From a virus: a stretch of DNA of 35,588 bases. Both the position numbers and the translations under genes were made by a program. The stretch covers positions 1 to 35,588 of the IMG/VR virus record IMGVR_UViG_3300017735_000039. One strand, given 5' to 3'. Below, piece after piece: positions 27,901-34,680 of the stretch; the first letter of the stretch is position 1; each line of letters begins with the position of its first letter. Below the pieces are notes generated by a model. The model searched no databases. It was given only the letters and a program-made list of their open reading frames with translations, and was not told where the DNA came from.

Positions 27901-30594
27901 GAACCGCTCAAGAATTGCATCTTGAGTAGCTGTGACCAACTTAATCGCACTGGCTCTATCGAGCTTACCATTACGAACCATGTGCTTGATGGTAGCTTCT
28001 TTCATAGCTGTCCATTCAAGACGTAGGTCTGCTGGCATTAACTCTACTTGCTGTTGAACGAAGTCTGATATGTCCTGTACTTCACCGTTGTCAGGAGAGT
28101 TTAATATCTTACCTTCCTTCAGTGCTGAGAAGTGATTAACGATGTCTTGATAGAAGCCACCTTCTCCAAACCTACGACGAGCTATATCAAGCATCTCATC
28201 AATGGTTGCAAAGCCCATCATCTCTGTGTCTAAGTTCACAGCATAACGAGTGGCCTGACGTGAACGCCATGAACGGAATGCCTGTTCAGCGTGAGGTTGT
28301 AAGTTAGCTGGCACGCTCGCTTCGATGAGAGCGGATGCTACGTCGTCATCATACATGCTATCAGGCACACCGCCTTTACCGCTCAGATTGAGCAGTCTTT
28401 GCCAGGCACGCTGACCACGAACCATGTTTACAGTTTCTTTTACTGCTGTACGTCGTGATTGAATTGCCTCTCTGCTATTACCAGATGGCATTGATTTAAT
28501 TATTGTTTCGCTTTCGTCGGTACGCAAGCCTAAGTCTTTGAACTCTTTCCTGATATTCCTAACGGTAGGAGAGAACTCATTGTCGAGGTATTCGTTAAGA
28601 ACTACTTCGTTGTCAACTTCAGCTACAGGGGCTACGTCGTCAGCTTCAGGAGTTATAGAAGAACCATCAGTAGATGGTTCTTCTACTGGGGGAGCTTGTT
28701 CAGGATTTGTGTTGTTGATTTGGTCAACAGCATCCTTCTGCTGTGAGCCAAACTGTTCTTCAAGAGTACGCTGTTCTTCCTTGAGAGCCACGGCTTCTTT
28801 GTCGATAGCCTCACGTCTGTTCTTTAGTGTCAGGTACTCAGGGTTGTCTGTTCCGTCTTCTAGCTTTTCAGGTAGGTTAGCCATCTCACGATCAAGACGC
28901 TTACCTTCGTAGGCGATGCTACCTTTACGGCGACCATCAAGACGGTTTGTTATATCACCAATACGTTGCTCTAATGGCACAGCTTCATCAGCCGCCGCCG
29001 CTTCAGCAATATCGACTACTTGCTCTACTGTGTCTGATGCCGCTTCTTCTAGGTTCGGTGCCTGTGGTGTTCTTGCAGTATCAGGGTTCTGAACCGCATC
29101 AGGAGCATTAAGAGATGTAAGTTCAGGCTGTTCAGGTAATGAGCTTTGAACAGTAAAGCCTTCACCTTCTAATCCCTCTACTGGTAACTGCTCTGGAGCT
29201 TGATCAAAGTAATCATCAATACGGTCAGCCGATAGACTGCCGCCACTTTCTATTTCGCTTCTGGCTTTGAGTACGAACGCATTGTAATCAGACTGTTGAC
29301 GCTCATAGTACGCAGACAGCTTATCCAGTACAGGGCTTTTGGTTTCCCCAGTTTCAGCCATACGAGCTTGCTCTGCGGAAATCTTAGCTTCTGTCTGCTT
29401 CTTTACAATAGGCCAAGAGCTTATGTTCTTGATACGTGTTATCTTTTCTTCGAGAGGCTGTAGAGCAATACGCTCTAGTCTGGTAGCCTCGTCTACTTCA
29501 CCGTTCCTACGTAGCTCTTCGATCTCTTGTTGGTAAGTAGCTCTCTCTTCCTCGGCACCTTTAAGTGATTGCTCAAGAGTGGTTGATGTGTCCATCTCTA
29601 TGTCAGCCATATCACCACGAGGAGCTACTGTTGGAGAAGCTATTCCACCAGTTGTGTCTACTCGACCAGCCGCATTAGCGGCACGGTCAGCCATACCACG
29701 AGTGATAGAGCTTCTGTCTAAATTCTTGCCTGTACGTTTGCTTACTTCAGCAAGACCTTCGTCGCTTAATTGTGTAATTCCTTTTCCTGCCGCCGCAGAA
29801 CTGGTGTCATCAAAGGCTCTACCTACAATCGGTATCTTCTGAGCCATGCCTTTTATAGCACCCGTTGGAGCAATAGCACCACCGAGACCCATACCAGCAC
29901 CCATTAAGCCACCTGTAAATGCGCCTGTACCAGCCGCAAGGCCAGCACGCATATAGCTTACGTCGTCTTGTAGACCGACTGCTACGTTACGGTTCTGGAT
30001 ACCGATGTCGGCTACGCCTTCTGCAATACCAGAAGCGACTGCTTCGCCTTTAGCACCAGATGTTATACCAGCAGTGATACCTTTTCCGATTAACTGACTT
30101 TTGGTTAAGCCTTTCGCGGCTGTACCAACAGCCAGACGAGCGGCCTGTCCACCAGCACCGAAACCAATCAAGTTGATTGGATCGGCAAGCATAGCCATAC
30201 CACCTTCAAGGATGGCAGAACCAGCACCGTCTACGCCAAATGGTAGAGCGTCATATACTTGTTGGATACGCGCTAGTCGTTTGGTCTGACTGTCGCTTGA
30301 TGTGTTAGCATCATATACGTCTCGACCAATGGAAACTGTGTTTAAGTTACGCCATCTACGGTCATTAAGGTAATAGTCAATTACGTCTTCTTGACCATTG
30401 AAAGACTTTCCGTCTCTCTCACCGTAGTAATCGTATAGGTCTTGAAGAAATCTATTGTCGCTGAGGAGTGTCTTAGCAGTATCCTCGTTTAAGTTAGAGG
30501 CGTAGTCTGCCTGACCGTACTGTCCTGAGTTAATGTCAGAGCCAGTCGCGTTGTTAAGGGAATCAAACCCTTTACCTTTATGCGTAAATGCCAC
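18997..30594 (-). CDS. Giant polyvalent virion protein (3865 aa): two zincin motifs, ADP-ribosyltransferase-like segment
   Basis: Residues about 115-250 are Gly/Ala-rich hydrophobic stretches typical of ejection proteins. Long charged coiled-coil and low-complexity parts follow (about 330-1400). A first metalloprotease motif HEMGH is at 1790-1794 with a likely third ligand Glu1845 (SPSEFFAN). A second, HEIGH, is at 2484-2488 with Glu2538/2539 (AEEWFVESW). An ADP-ribosyltransferase-like segment begins at YHGT (His2679), with GEGTYTT (Tyr2710). The last 700 residues resemble the C-terminus of other phage giant proteins (a RFTNEAIFTPNPNDIPTWAQ region near 3610). GTG at 30594 has GGAG seven bases upstream. 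It follows two shorter ejection-type proteins, so it is probably packaged and injected, acting in the envelope or against host defences. Enzyme activities are predicted, not shown. Confidence 0.85.
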   Translation of the reverse strand: MAFTHKGKGFDSLNNATGSDINSGQYGQADYASNLNEDTAKTLLSDNRFLQDLYDYYGERDGKSFNGQEDVIDYYLNDRRWRNLNTVSIGRDVYDANTSSDSQTKRLARIQQVYDALPFGVDGAGSAILEGGMAMLADPINLIGFGAGGQAARLAVGTAAKGLTKSQLIGKGITAGITSGAKGEAVASGIAEGVADIGIQNRNVAVGLQDDVSYMRAGLAAGTGAFTGGLMGAGMGLGGAIAPTGAIKGMAQKIPIVGRAFDDTSSAAAGKGITQLSDEGLAEVSKRTGKNLDRSSITRGMADRAANAAGRVDTTGGIASPTVAPRGDMADIEMDTSTTLEQSLKGAEEERATYQQEIEELRRNGEVDEATRLERIALQPLEEKITRIKNISSWPIVKKQTEAKISAEQARMAETGETKSPVLDKLSAYYERQQSDYNAFVLKARSEIESGGSLSADRIDDYFDQAPEQLPVEGLEGEGFTVQSSLPEQPELTSLNAPDAVQNPDTARTPQAPNLEEAASDTVEQVVDIAEAAAADEAVPLEQRIGDITNRLDGRRKGSIAYEGKRLDREMANLPEKLEDGTDNPEYLTLKNRREAIDKEAVALKEEQRTLEEQFGSQQKDAVDQINNTNPEQAPPVEEPSTDGSSITPEADDVAPVAEVDNEVVLNEYLDNEFSPTVRNIRKEFKDLGLRTDESETIIKSMPSGNSREAIQSRRTAVKETVNMVRGQRAWQRLLNLSGKGGVPDSMYDDDVASALIEASVPANLQPHAEQAFRSWRSRQATRYAVNLDTEMMGFATIDEMLDIARRRFGEGGFYQDIVNHFSALKEGKILNSPDNGEVQDISDFVQQQVELMPADLRLEWTAMKEATIKHMVRNGKLDRASAIKLVTATQDAILERFIQAQAYKSMDANGKFFDAKQSATRTTRPMDLNEDQILDGHGDHIGRIQRNLQNVTMGTGKAGSGKELGSRQIGSIQKMLQSLDPASGNEYHGGTFTKISTVRDGKLYIYDQAESSRRLNEEAMIERNKSMAGAQDPVVRQRSIDAAEEAKDSGQSRKDPRDYEAAMSEMNKARNAVQRAQDNIAKIEAGSDDDFQKKIPKANEKLDAAQERMNEAMRVSRNLSELTSTDNYEDVLLKLREDYKPLVTSDKGTVVANRVETDRAKPIRRYFDVQARKSGAIKELRKAEAKQDAQKSLGLKKEIARLNKKLNEMLEGMSPRERQLIKSDDAKAAVKTLASIKRAARADYRNKQDIASNEQVPESEMLQEMEDVFNHTFTDEDQIRAEYYANQEDLANIAYQEQASKIEYLHENKGDMAPQEVRQSVMEIQADAEQKIQATKPDTRPKGEPNPNIVQIGKRAYNMSKDVQYQTVSDNTHNFFVDGRNLGTIKKFEDGSYQVIRRNGESVVSVKASTRNEAMQLVAKSAKKELDQMLDGKGVAQEIAEAPSPVTIPDYHHTQRYDAVEDVPATTASEDPMANATEGRPVADVITQDQMSQGKTLALQVTDPKHKDYGTAKGTRVLNVNPLKGGKVQNSSSEITAGLRPDQYVMGDVDMMNPRGDNTRSGTVHARKSFRPLNPDDEFQSFGGNRLTGAQAGRTEPVIPDATANLPTSPRARANRPVHINELDNMPLNQDNATEALMSLMPEPIRTGNMDTVGKLARYIADVEDIEWSSFKSIEDYDFQVKSLQTMYDALAKFAPNGVKLPNQTRQKSYKNLSQQIAGMNAAEKGEILSIFNMISGSPNRQGSDAMPVFDKGDKTYGYHQPGRFAEDQNNQIVIGTSSQQPDALNFAHEMGHWAYQNMMTPAERMEFWTIARGYVGSDGADIAALKKRLPGISTDAEIRSPSEFFANQFAIYVANTRKGSTGSLLSRLFMDVGRKAEALVRRILGLDDQLDPQMVELFDRIMPDPKIADGSVSAGRPIHNQFEHLLAKVNSNGSDAPVRLAAQQLNDLRAMQVELEEALRMGGAAGHDASILADILERTSRRIYGMYGGKPGEKTHRNRKDASGNIIEGGKRVTALDSYDSKGRPAYANKPEIRLPNGKTVKPFAYMDARIARGRMLSQSFKTMRTLQDERLVGALDNFDKSDMTEAARSAELQRLIETQEGGDILSVPDEAMAFMTPADFGTTSGSLESMFERDADIIQQMMGRKGADEVLEAYLVQQANDMIVALDGGLDEFVNMFNRNFNKTGSVAPNIDKTGRVYKAGNMKAKRYAKAVSKKNERLAKTLLESIMKAQDEVFGSAEVDVVDPVVNASPKTISTNELLEKIRAVGSNTPEVIEMKQEVYTRMQAGPYTKPFNELNDAELEALRSIKSVPDARKVYDEAMVTGEWDKAQTAISYLANKTENPIKVKSSIVGRALDIETKQRSTVDAMNGVPGDAPATIKEVLGKITHRNKKVEYTSRTMLYRMLNLMGRTATDLVENNTTFMSVQDLYKLSGEVAPSGTKAAFAETARLNGAPFNSLRKQMRTFAIGINEGNADPVDMMHEIGHMISRSTFEDIDRDHMLQGFKEAMDKNDPAALKIKELYGKVDGYKDSDVAEEWFVESWGQWMAERVAKGDIFNVRYGDGGMADLTVKGYLSQLADRLYEFTAYVLNGMIGRKSMKQMYRQMTYHGDMFAKKRTSTPIKNAVNTYQYPTVSASLAPAYGKDIVKSLGREKELLLREFLGLDPDENIADHVMYHGTPVIDEFNRARNPDAYIRPSEDGMYGEGTYTTNNPQYAEGYADGTRMDAYRNVVEKLEGDKKADAEALISKMDEEQRFLEEESWKAGDDELGASRIADYTARLEATKEAFARLTGNKSMGGVIPMFVRTKKHYRFTSDTMFQYGTGDKSDISHMLASAQNGGYISGDSHRALAELIQQGDGMSGDVFYSRLSSEMTDPNARSVQTRTHEEDLMGRKKLSQFLKSEGYEGIIADVGFGEKLREVVTFNPNHMKHVNADVFDSDRRGMYYSVLGQPGTVGVGGEVLSSMAMKQRTIGVDDMVGVARKMQEAGVPDLVKPLRRMIRKEAPSAEDIDTVRKNSSVFSYFRENSQRLREMGASWMGDFIKPENGTGLYERHDVDLSDKVLPIYNALKSLPDNSGWAKRWARRSMSFLPNKFTGKADLESSPQSHQRILGAIRRGEMAVRELNNQEQGVARQIISAFESERERMLEAGLPVGDSRRSSGDFYVPQQWDIELMRSNPKKAKAAFAQYFFDESRKMDFEDVPLDPSAANRKSEEFINTLLDTDGETYGDDVLRRAVGDPFYNRVINLEPGQYDFMEEFLVNDLDGLIASYFDRTTRKVALTKQFGAAGHGFSSYITTATQGVDGAVKTLMSNKKVVYKYRQYQEEAPIEQLVVPALKDNHANIKQMLEEAKFMIQEDKSVEGARNLILSKFEAPDQADPNLRVRVDSIVNAMKDYPDGNMPESAKKLAENMTDIMNKRPLVKFSDAKVPYLVSRNVKAFNSISLLAFTTLTSLGDVALPLVRSGNMGAFLKAQKQWYSVDPSYRAAAKNIGVGVENLMHDRMVQMAGEGSQKVQNSFFNFTLLTPWTNMQREIAGLVGFEAFKSEIAKARRLASAGKQGSKSFKASERFLKRYGMTGENASTDFLSFDAPVLNDIRDTDLMSNKQLRYALMRFTNEAIFTPNPNDIPTWAQTPWGSMFFQLKSFQLMMARMSKHVYNEAIQGNPYPAMYLATAGVGMGYASAGIKDIVQSRGGEDNESRELRKRKLTNSPLGTMAESMFGLEEGSDNDQIMGNYLEGMMAIGGLGLFGELLYNTAEQADNGKFGFVRTAGAIFGPAVGTAEDAYDVFVAGPMGAFDDKAARRREAVRSVIGRIPIAGGIRGFKEDVVDSIAGEAGSGNKKSASKLGFAGGSGFSGGGFGTEGF
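28656..28685. repeat. Perfect 13-bp hairpin inside the giant gene
   Basis: TAGAAGAACCATC (28656-28668), a 4-nt loop AGTA, and GATGGTTCTTCTA (28673-28685). On the coding strand it encodes EEPSTDGSS in the low-complexity region. Such an uninterrupted stem in a coding region is unusual; it may pause ribosomes or simply reflect the Ser/Glu-rich codons. Confidence 0.7.
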
Positions 30595-30668
30595 AGTGAT
30601 ACTCCAGTTTTCTCTGCGTTAATATGTAAATACAGATTAACGTGAGATAACCAGAGCAGTCGTCCCTA
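30595..30668 (-). promoter_or_regulatory. Short gap between the 737-aa and giant genes with inverted repeat
   Basis: Contains CGTTAAT (30617-30623) and ATTAACG (30636-30642), a perfect 7-bp inverted repeat with a 12-nt loop, and ACGTGAGATAAC (30640-30651), which also occurs at 3741-3752. The ribosome-binding site GGAG for the GTG at 30594 lies at its end. It may hold an extra promoter or an mRNA structure for the giant gene. Confidence 0.4.
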
Positions 30669-32882
30669 TCAGTTATCGAAGTCGCTTGGGTTTAACCCAC
30701 CAAGAGAGACACCATTTAGGTTGAACAAGTTAAACAAGCCCCTGTCGGTCATTGGTCTACCACGTAACTGAACACCTTGTTTTCTGTAAGCCTCTGCCAT
30801 TTGTTTAATAATACTTGCTTGCCATTCTCTTACGCTATCGAATGAACCACCTTGCACTATACCGTATGCAGGGTTAGGTCTGATGCCCGCTACTGCTTGG
30901 TTTCTGCCGTTGGCTATCGTTAGGTTAGCAATGTCTGCTCCCATATCTAATAAGTCTTGGCTTGCGCGTTGCCCTGCTAGACCCAGATTTACAGTAGGTG
31001 CTGGCAAGACAGCACTGTTACTGTCTGCTGGTATTATGTCGCCATCAACTACGGAATATAAATTACCAGGAACTAGAGCGTTGCCAGTGTTATCCTTCAA
31101 AGTTCCAGAGCCAGCTAATGCTTGGTAATTGCCATTGCCCATTATCTTTAGTGCGCCGTCAGGAACAATTTGAGGCTTGAAAGAAGATATCTCTAATTCG
31201 TTAAGTTGCTTGTTAATCTCTGCTTCATACTTCTTCATCATTGCGTCGATGTTGCCATTCGGGCCTTCAGCAAAAGCACCTCTTGCGTTCACCATAAGGC
31301 GCACATCTTCTCGCATTTGTTCCATAGCCGCATCTTTAATTTTCTGCAACTGTTCTGATATCTCTTCTTCACTGGCACCAATCTGTAACTTGAAGTTTGA
31401 AGACTTGATGGCACTTTCTATTTTAGCCTTGAAGTCAAGAACCTCTTCCTGAACCACTATTTCTATGTCAGAGCCAGGTTTAATCTTCATGGAAGACATG
31501 TTCACTTCTTTAATTGCCTCAACATACTCTGCGTTACTTACTAAAAGTCCTTGTGATACAAGAAAGTTCGTCATCTCTTGTGCGGCTTTTGGGGTGAAAG
31601 CACCATTGATTACGTCTTTACCGTACTCTTCTTCCAGTCTTTTCATAATTTGAGTTGGATCAAAGGCTGGAACGTGGGTGGCTACCAATGAAGAGAACAC
31701 ACCAAAGCCCAGCTTGTCTTTTTCAAAGAAGCCAGTCTTTGCCATACTATTCATTTTAGCTTGAGCCGCTACCAATGCAGTCTGACCTTTAGTATCGGCG
31801 GCTTTGAGTGCGTTTTGATAGTCCGCTTCATATTGAATACCCTCACGGCTTGCCGCCGCGCTGATAAACTTCTTGAACGTCGGGTCTTCTATGCTCGTTG
31901 CTTCACTAAGACCATTGTTCCTACGCATAAGATTATAAGCGTCCAATACCTTTTTGTCATCGTACCCAAGCGCATCAAACGCCACAACAAATTCACTACC
32001 AGCGGCAAGAGCGTCTTTACCGAACTGCTCTTCCCTTGCAAGGGTGTCTGCTGTTACAGCGTTACTCTGTCTCATTTTAAGTCTTGCTACAATACTAGCG
32101 TGAAGTTCTTTATACTCTTGTGATGTTCTGTCTAAATTAACTTTTGCCTGCGTTATTATGGATGTTGCTTCATTTTCTAAGTTCTCATCTTTTAAGTGAA
32201 GCATGTCAGTACCCTTGTAGTTATTAACAAGGGTCTCAGCAGAAGCAGTAGCAGTAGTTAAATCGCTAGACTGCCTGTTGTTTATTATTTCTTTTATGCT
32301 GTTCTTCTTCCATTCTGGAAGGTTATCAGCGTTCATTATTTTTTCCGCGTCAGCTACAGTTCTTATGTCTTTAAGACGTAGGTCTACGTAGTTGTCTGCC
32401 GCTTCAGCCCTAGAAGACAGAATGGTTTCACCATAACGACTTGAGTTCTGTGTCCACAGTCTCTCACCAAGTTCTTCTTGGCCTACGAAGTTCTTCATAA
32501 AATTAAGTTTTGCACCAGCAGGGTTGCTAGGGTCGCCGTCTAAATTTTGACCGACGAAGGTATCAAATATCTGTAGCTCTTTATCCTTACGGGTTACTTC
32601 GTTGGCTTGCTCTGCCCTACGAGTTTCTAATGCACGCTCGTTGGTACGCTTGGCTAAGTCGCCAAGCATCTGACCTGGCCCCATGTCGCGCAGAAAGAAA
32701 GCATCATTGCCTGCTAGGCTCTGTCTATAAGACTGCAAGTCTTCAGCCGTTACGTCCTCACCTAACTCAGCCTTGGCCTTTCGGTAGTTCATAAAGGCGG
32801 TTCTGTTGTCCTTGCGCTTTTTATCAATGCGATCTTCTTGCTTATTATAAGCATCGAAGTAAGCGGATGAGAAACGAGCCAT
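30669..32882 (-). CDS. Putative internal virion (ejection) protein, 737 aa
   Basis: The protein is long, soluble and helical: charged helices in the first 350 residues (KRTNERALETRRAEQANEVT) and a Gln/Glu-rich helical part near 480-570. The C-terminal 170 residues are Gly/Pro/Asn-rich and include a DGDIIPADSN segment and a basic QLRGRPMTDRG motif near the end. There is no signal peptide or enzyme motif. Its position between a 303-aa Gln/Ala-rich protein and a giant protein matches the gp14-gp15-gp16 order of T7-like ejection proteins; that analogy is from gene order, not sequence. Start ATG 32882, two bases after the upstream stop. Confidence 0.65.
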   Translation of the reverse strand: MARFSSAYFDAYNKQEDRIDKKRKDNRTAFMNYRKAKAELGEDVTAEDLQSYRQSLAGNDAFFLRDMGPGQMLGDLAKRTNERALETRRAEQANEVTRKDKELQIFDTFVGQNLDGDPSNPAGAKLNFMKNFVGQEELGERLWTQNSSRYGETILSSRAEAADNYVDLRLKDIRTVADAEKIMNADNLPEWKKNSIKEIINNRQSSDLTTATASAETLVNNYKGTDMLHLKDENLENEATSIITQAKVNLDRTSQEYKELHASIVARLKMRQSNAVTADTLAREEQFGKDALAAGSEFVVAFDALGYDDKKVLDAYNLMRRNNGLSEATSIEDPTFKKFISAAASREGIQYEADYQNALKAADTKGQTALVAAQAKMNSMAKTGFFEKDKLGFGVFSSLVATHVPAFDPTQIMKRLEEEYGKDVINGAFTPKAAQEMTNFLVSQGLLVSNAEYVEAIKEVNMSSMKIKPGSDIEIVVQEEVLDFKAKIESAIKSSNFKLQIGASEEEISEQLQKIKDAAMEQMREDVRLMVNARGAFAEGPNGNIDAMMKKYEAEINKQLNELEISSFKPQIVPDGALKIMGNGNYQALAGSGTLKDNTGNALVPGNLYSVVDGDIIPADSNSAVLPAPTVNLGLAGQRASQDLLDMGADIANLTIANGRNQAVAGIRPNPAYGIVQGGSFDSVREWQASIIKQMAEAYRKQGVQLRGRPMTDRGLFNLFNLNGVSLGGLNPSDFDN

Positions 32883-32884
32883 TG

Positions 32885-33796
32885 TTAAATCCCAGCGTTC
32901 TTTAAGCGTTTGGTTAGGTCAGCGTTTTGTTGCTTTAGTTCAGCCAGTTCTTTAGAAGAAGCGTTCGTAAAGTTGTCATCTTTACCAAGCATGAAGCCCA
33001 AGTTGTTGCCATACTTTGTACTAAGGTTCGCGCCCATTGTGCCACGAGCCTTTGCGCTGTCCGTTGCCATATTGCCCCTTGCAGTTGCCATATCTTCACT
33101 CGCACCACGAGCGTATTCATAGCCCGCGTTAGCACTGTCTGGCATGACACCTTTGAGATTATCAATAGCGGACTGATAGCCAAGTCCCACATCTTTAGTA
33201 GCCATTTCTCTGCCAGCGAATAGAGTGTCTTGATTTGCTTGTGTACGATTGATAGCCGCATTGTAAGCCTCCTGATCTATTTTACGCATCTGGTCTGCGT
33301 ATGATGTTGATAGTTCACGTTGGCTGTCTTTGAAACGGTCTGATCTATCCATGCCTTTTGCAATGGCATCTGCGTATCCCTGAGAGCTTACCCTGTCTAT
33401 CGTGTTGTTTAAGTCGCCCATCATTTGCTCTCTTATCTGAGCATAGTTGGCGTTGATGTCACCTTGGCTTGCGCCTTTGAAATCACCCATAGCATCACGA
33501 GCTTGATTGATAGCCTGTTCAAGCATCTGTGAACGGTTCACAATACCTTGACGTATGCCAGCTTCTTCTGCGGCACGTTGCCTAGCCAAACCCAACTGCT
33601 CTTGTGCAATTTGTTGTTGTTGAGCTAGTGCTTGAGCCGCTAATGCTTCGTCTTCGTTTGACTGCTTGTAAGCGTTCATGTAGTCGAATGTAGAACCAGC
33701 CGCTTGCGCGAGCATACCTTTACGAGTGGGATTACCATCCTCGTCGGTTCCCATATATCCGTTATACATTTTGCCTAGAAATTCACCGATAGCCAT
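32885..33796 (-). CDS. Putative internal virion protein, Gln/Ala-rich (303 aa)
   Basis: The N-terminus (MAIGEFLGKMYNGYMGTDED) is followed by a Gln/Ala-rich helix (EALAAQALAQQQQIAQEQLG). Long helical stretches continue to the C-terminal coiled coil (KELAELKQQNADLTKRLKNA). Small size, Ala/Gln composition and its place as the first of three consecutive genes fit the T7 gp14-type ejection protein; this is an analogy from gene order. ATG at 33796 has AGGGG upstream and follows the previous stop by ten bases. Confidence 0.65.
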   Translation of the reverse strand: MAIGEFLGKMYNGYMGTDEDGNPTRKGMLAQAAGSTFDYMNAYKQSNEDEALAAQALAQQQQIAQEQLGLARQRAAEEAGIRQGIVNRSQMLEQAINQARDAMGDFKGASQGDINANYAQIREQMMGDLNNTIDRVSSQGYADAIAKGMDRSDRFKDSQRELSTSYADQMRKIDQEAYNAAINRTQANQDTLFAGREMATKDVGLGYQSAIDNLKGVMPDSANAGYEYARGASEDMATARGNMATDSAKARGTMGANLSTKYGNNLGFMLGKDDNFTNASSKELAELKQQNADLTKRLKNAGI

Positions 33797-33806
33797 TTAG
33801 ACACCC

Positions 33807-34670
33807 CTAGATAAATCTACTACCAAAGCCCGTTCTCTCACTGATCAGATTACGAGACAGTGGCCCACGAGCAGTATATACAGCGCGAGGGTCGTTAGGA
33901 GAAAAAGCAACAAGCTGTTGCTGATTTGCTGTAGGCAGTACGTAGTTTACGTCGGGGACTACTGAAGAGCCTGGTGCAATCATAGGCTGGTTAGGATCAG
34001 GCTGAATATCAGACTGTGCTTGAGCAACAGGAGTATCTGTCTGCTCTGCTCCTGGTGGTGCCATATTCTCAACAACTTGATTTGAACCACCTAATGCTCT
34101 GGCTCCGAATGACTGAGAACCCACACCGACTTCTCCACCTGGCGTGGCAGAACCCATCTGCTGTTCAACAGTAGCGTCTTCACCTGGCACTTCACCGCTG
34201 TATCCCTGACCTTGACCTTTAAGGAAGGCACCACGGTTTTTTGAAGTAAAGGGAGATGTCCCAGTATTAAAACCTTTGTCTCCACCTAATGCGTTTGCTA
34301 AAGCGTTACCCACACTGCCTGACTTCAAGAAGTCATCGTCACCTAAGTCTTGCGTGCCTCTGTCGCCCATACGGAACTCAGTAGACTGACCTTCGGATAA
34401 AAAGTCTGTAATCATCTTCATCTTAGGAACATTGTCTGGGTTAGTCGCTTGGTCAACTACGTTGTTTCCAGATGGGTTATACCCACCCTTTTTCTTCCCT
34501 TTAGAAAGAGGACTACTGCCGCCGCTAACACCTTGGTTGTTGTCGTCACCACCATCCCTATCGTTAGGGTCTTTGGGTGCGCCAAAAGAAATAGTCTTGT
34601 TGGAACCTTTTACGTAGCCTTGTGGTGGCCCTTGTGCTGGGCCATTGTCATTTGATGGTGATCCACACAT
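33807..34670 (-). CDS. Gly/Pro/Asn-rich virion-like protein (287 aa)
   Basis: Almost the whole chain is low complexity: Gly, Asn, Asp, Pro and Ser, with few hydrophobic residues until the C-terminus (PNDPRAVYTARGPLSRNLIS). ATG at 34670 is chosen because TAGGAGA lies at about seven-base spacing; a start at 34706 would overlap the upstream gene and lacks such a site. It follows the right-edge gene by ten bases and resembles it in composition. Probably a disordered structural or scaffold-type late protein; no family recognised. Confidence 0.6.
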   Translation of the reverse strand: MCGSPSNDNGPAQGPPQGYVKGSNKTISFGAPKDPNDRDGGDDNNQGVSGGSSPLSKGKKKGGYNPSGNNVVDQATNPDNVPKMKMITDFLSEGQSTEFRMGDRGTQDLGDDDFLKSGSVGNALANALGGDKGFNTGTSPFTSKNRGAFLKGQGQGYSGEVPGEDATVEQQMGSATPGGEVGVGSQSFGARALGGSNQVVENMAPPGAEQTDTPVAQAQSDIQPDPNQPMIAPGSSVVPDVNYVLPTANQQQLVAFSPNDPRAVYTARGPLSRNLISERTGFGSRFI

Positions 34671-34680
34671 TTTATGTCTC

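Noticed and set aside
18997-30594. Giant protein as an N4-type virion RNA polymerase
   Set aside because: The size is similar, but I could not find T7-like polymerase motifs; the recognisable parts are zincin and ART-like.
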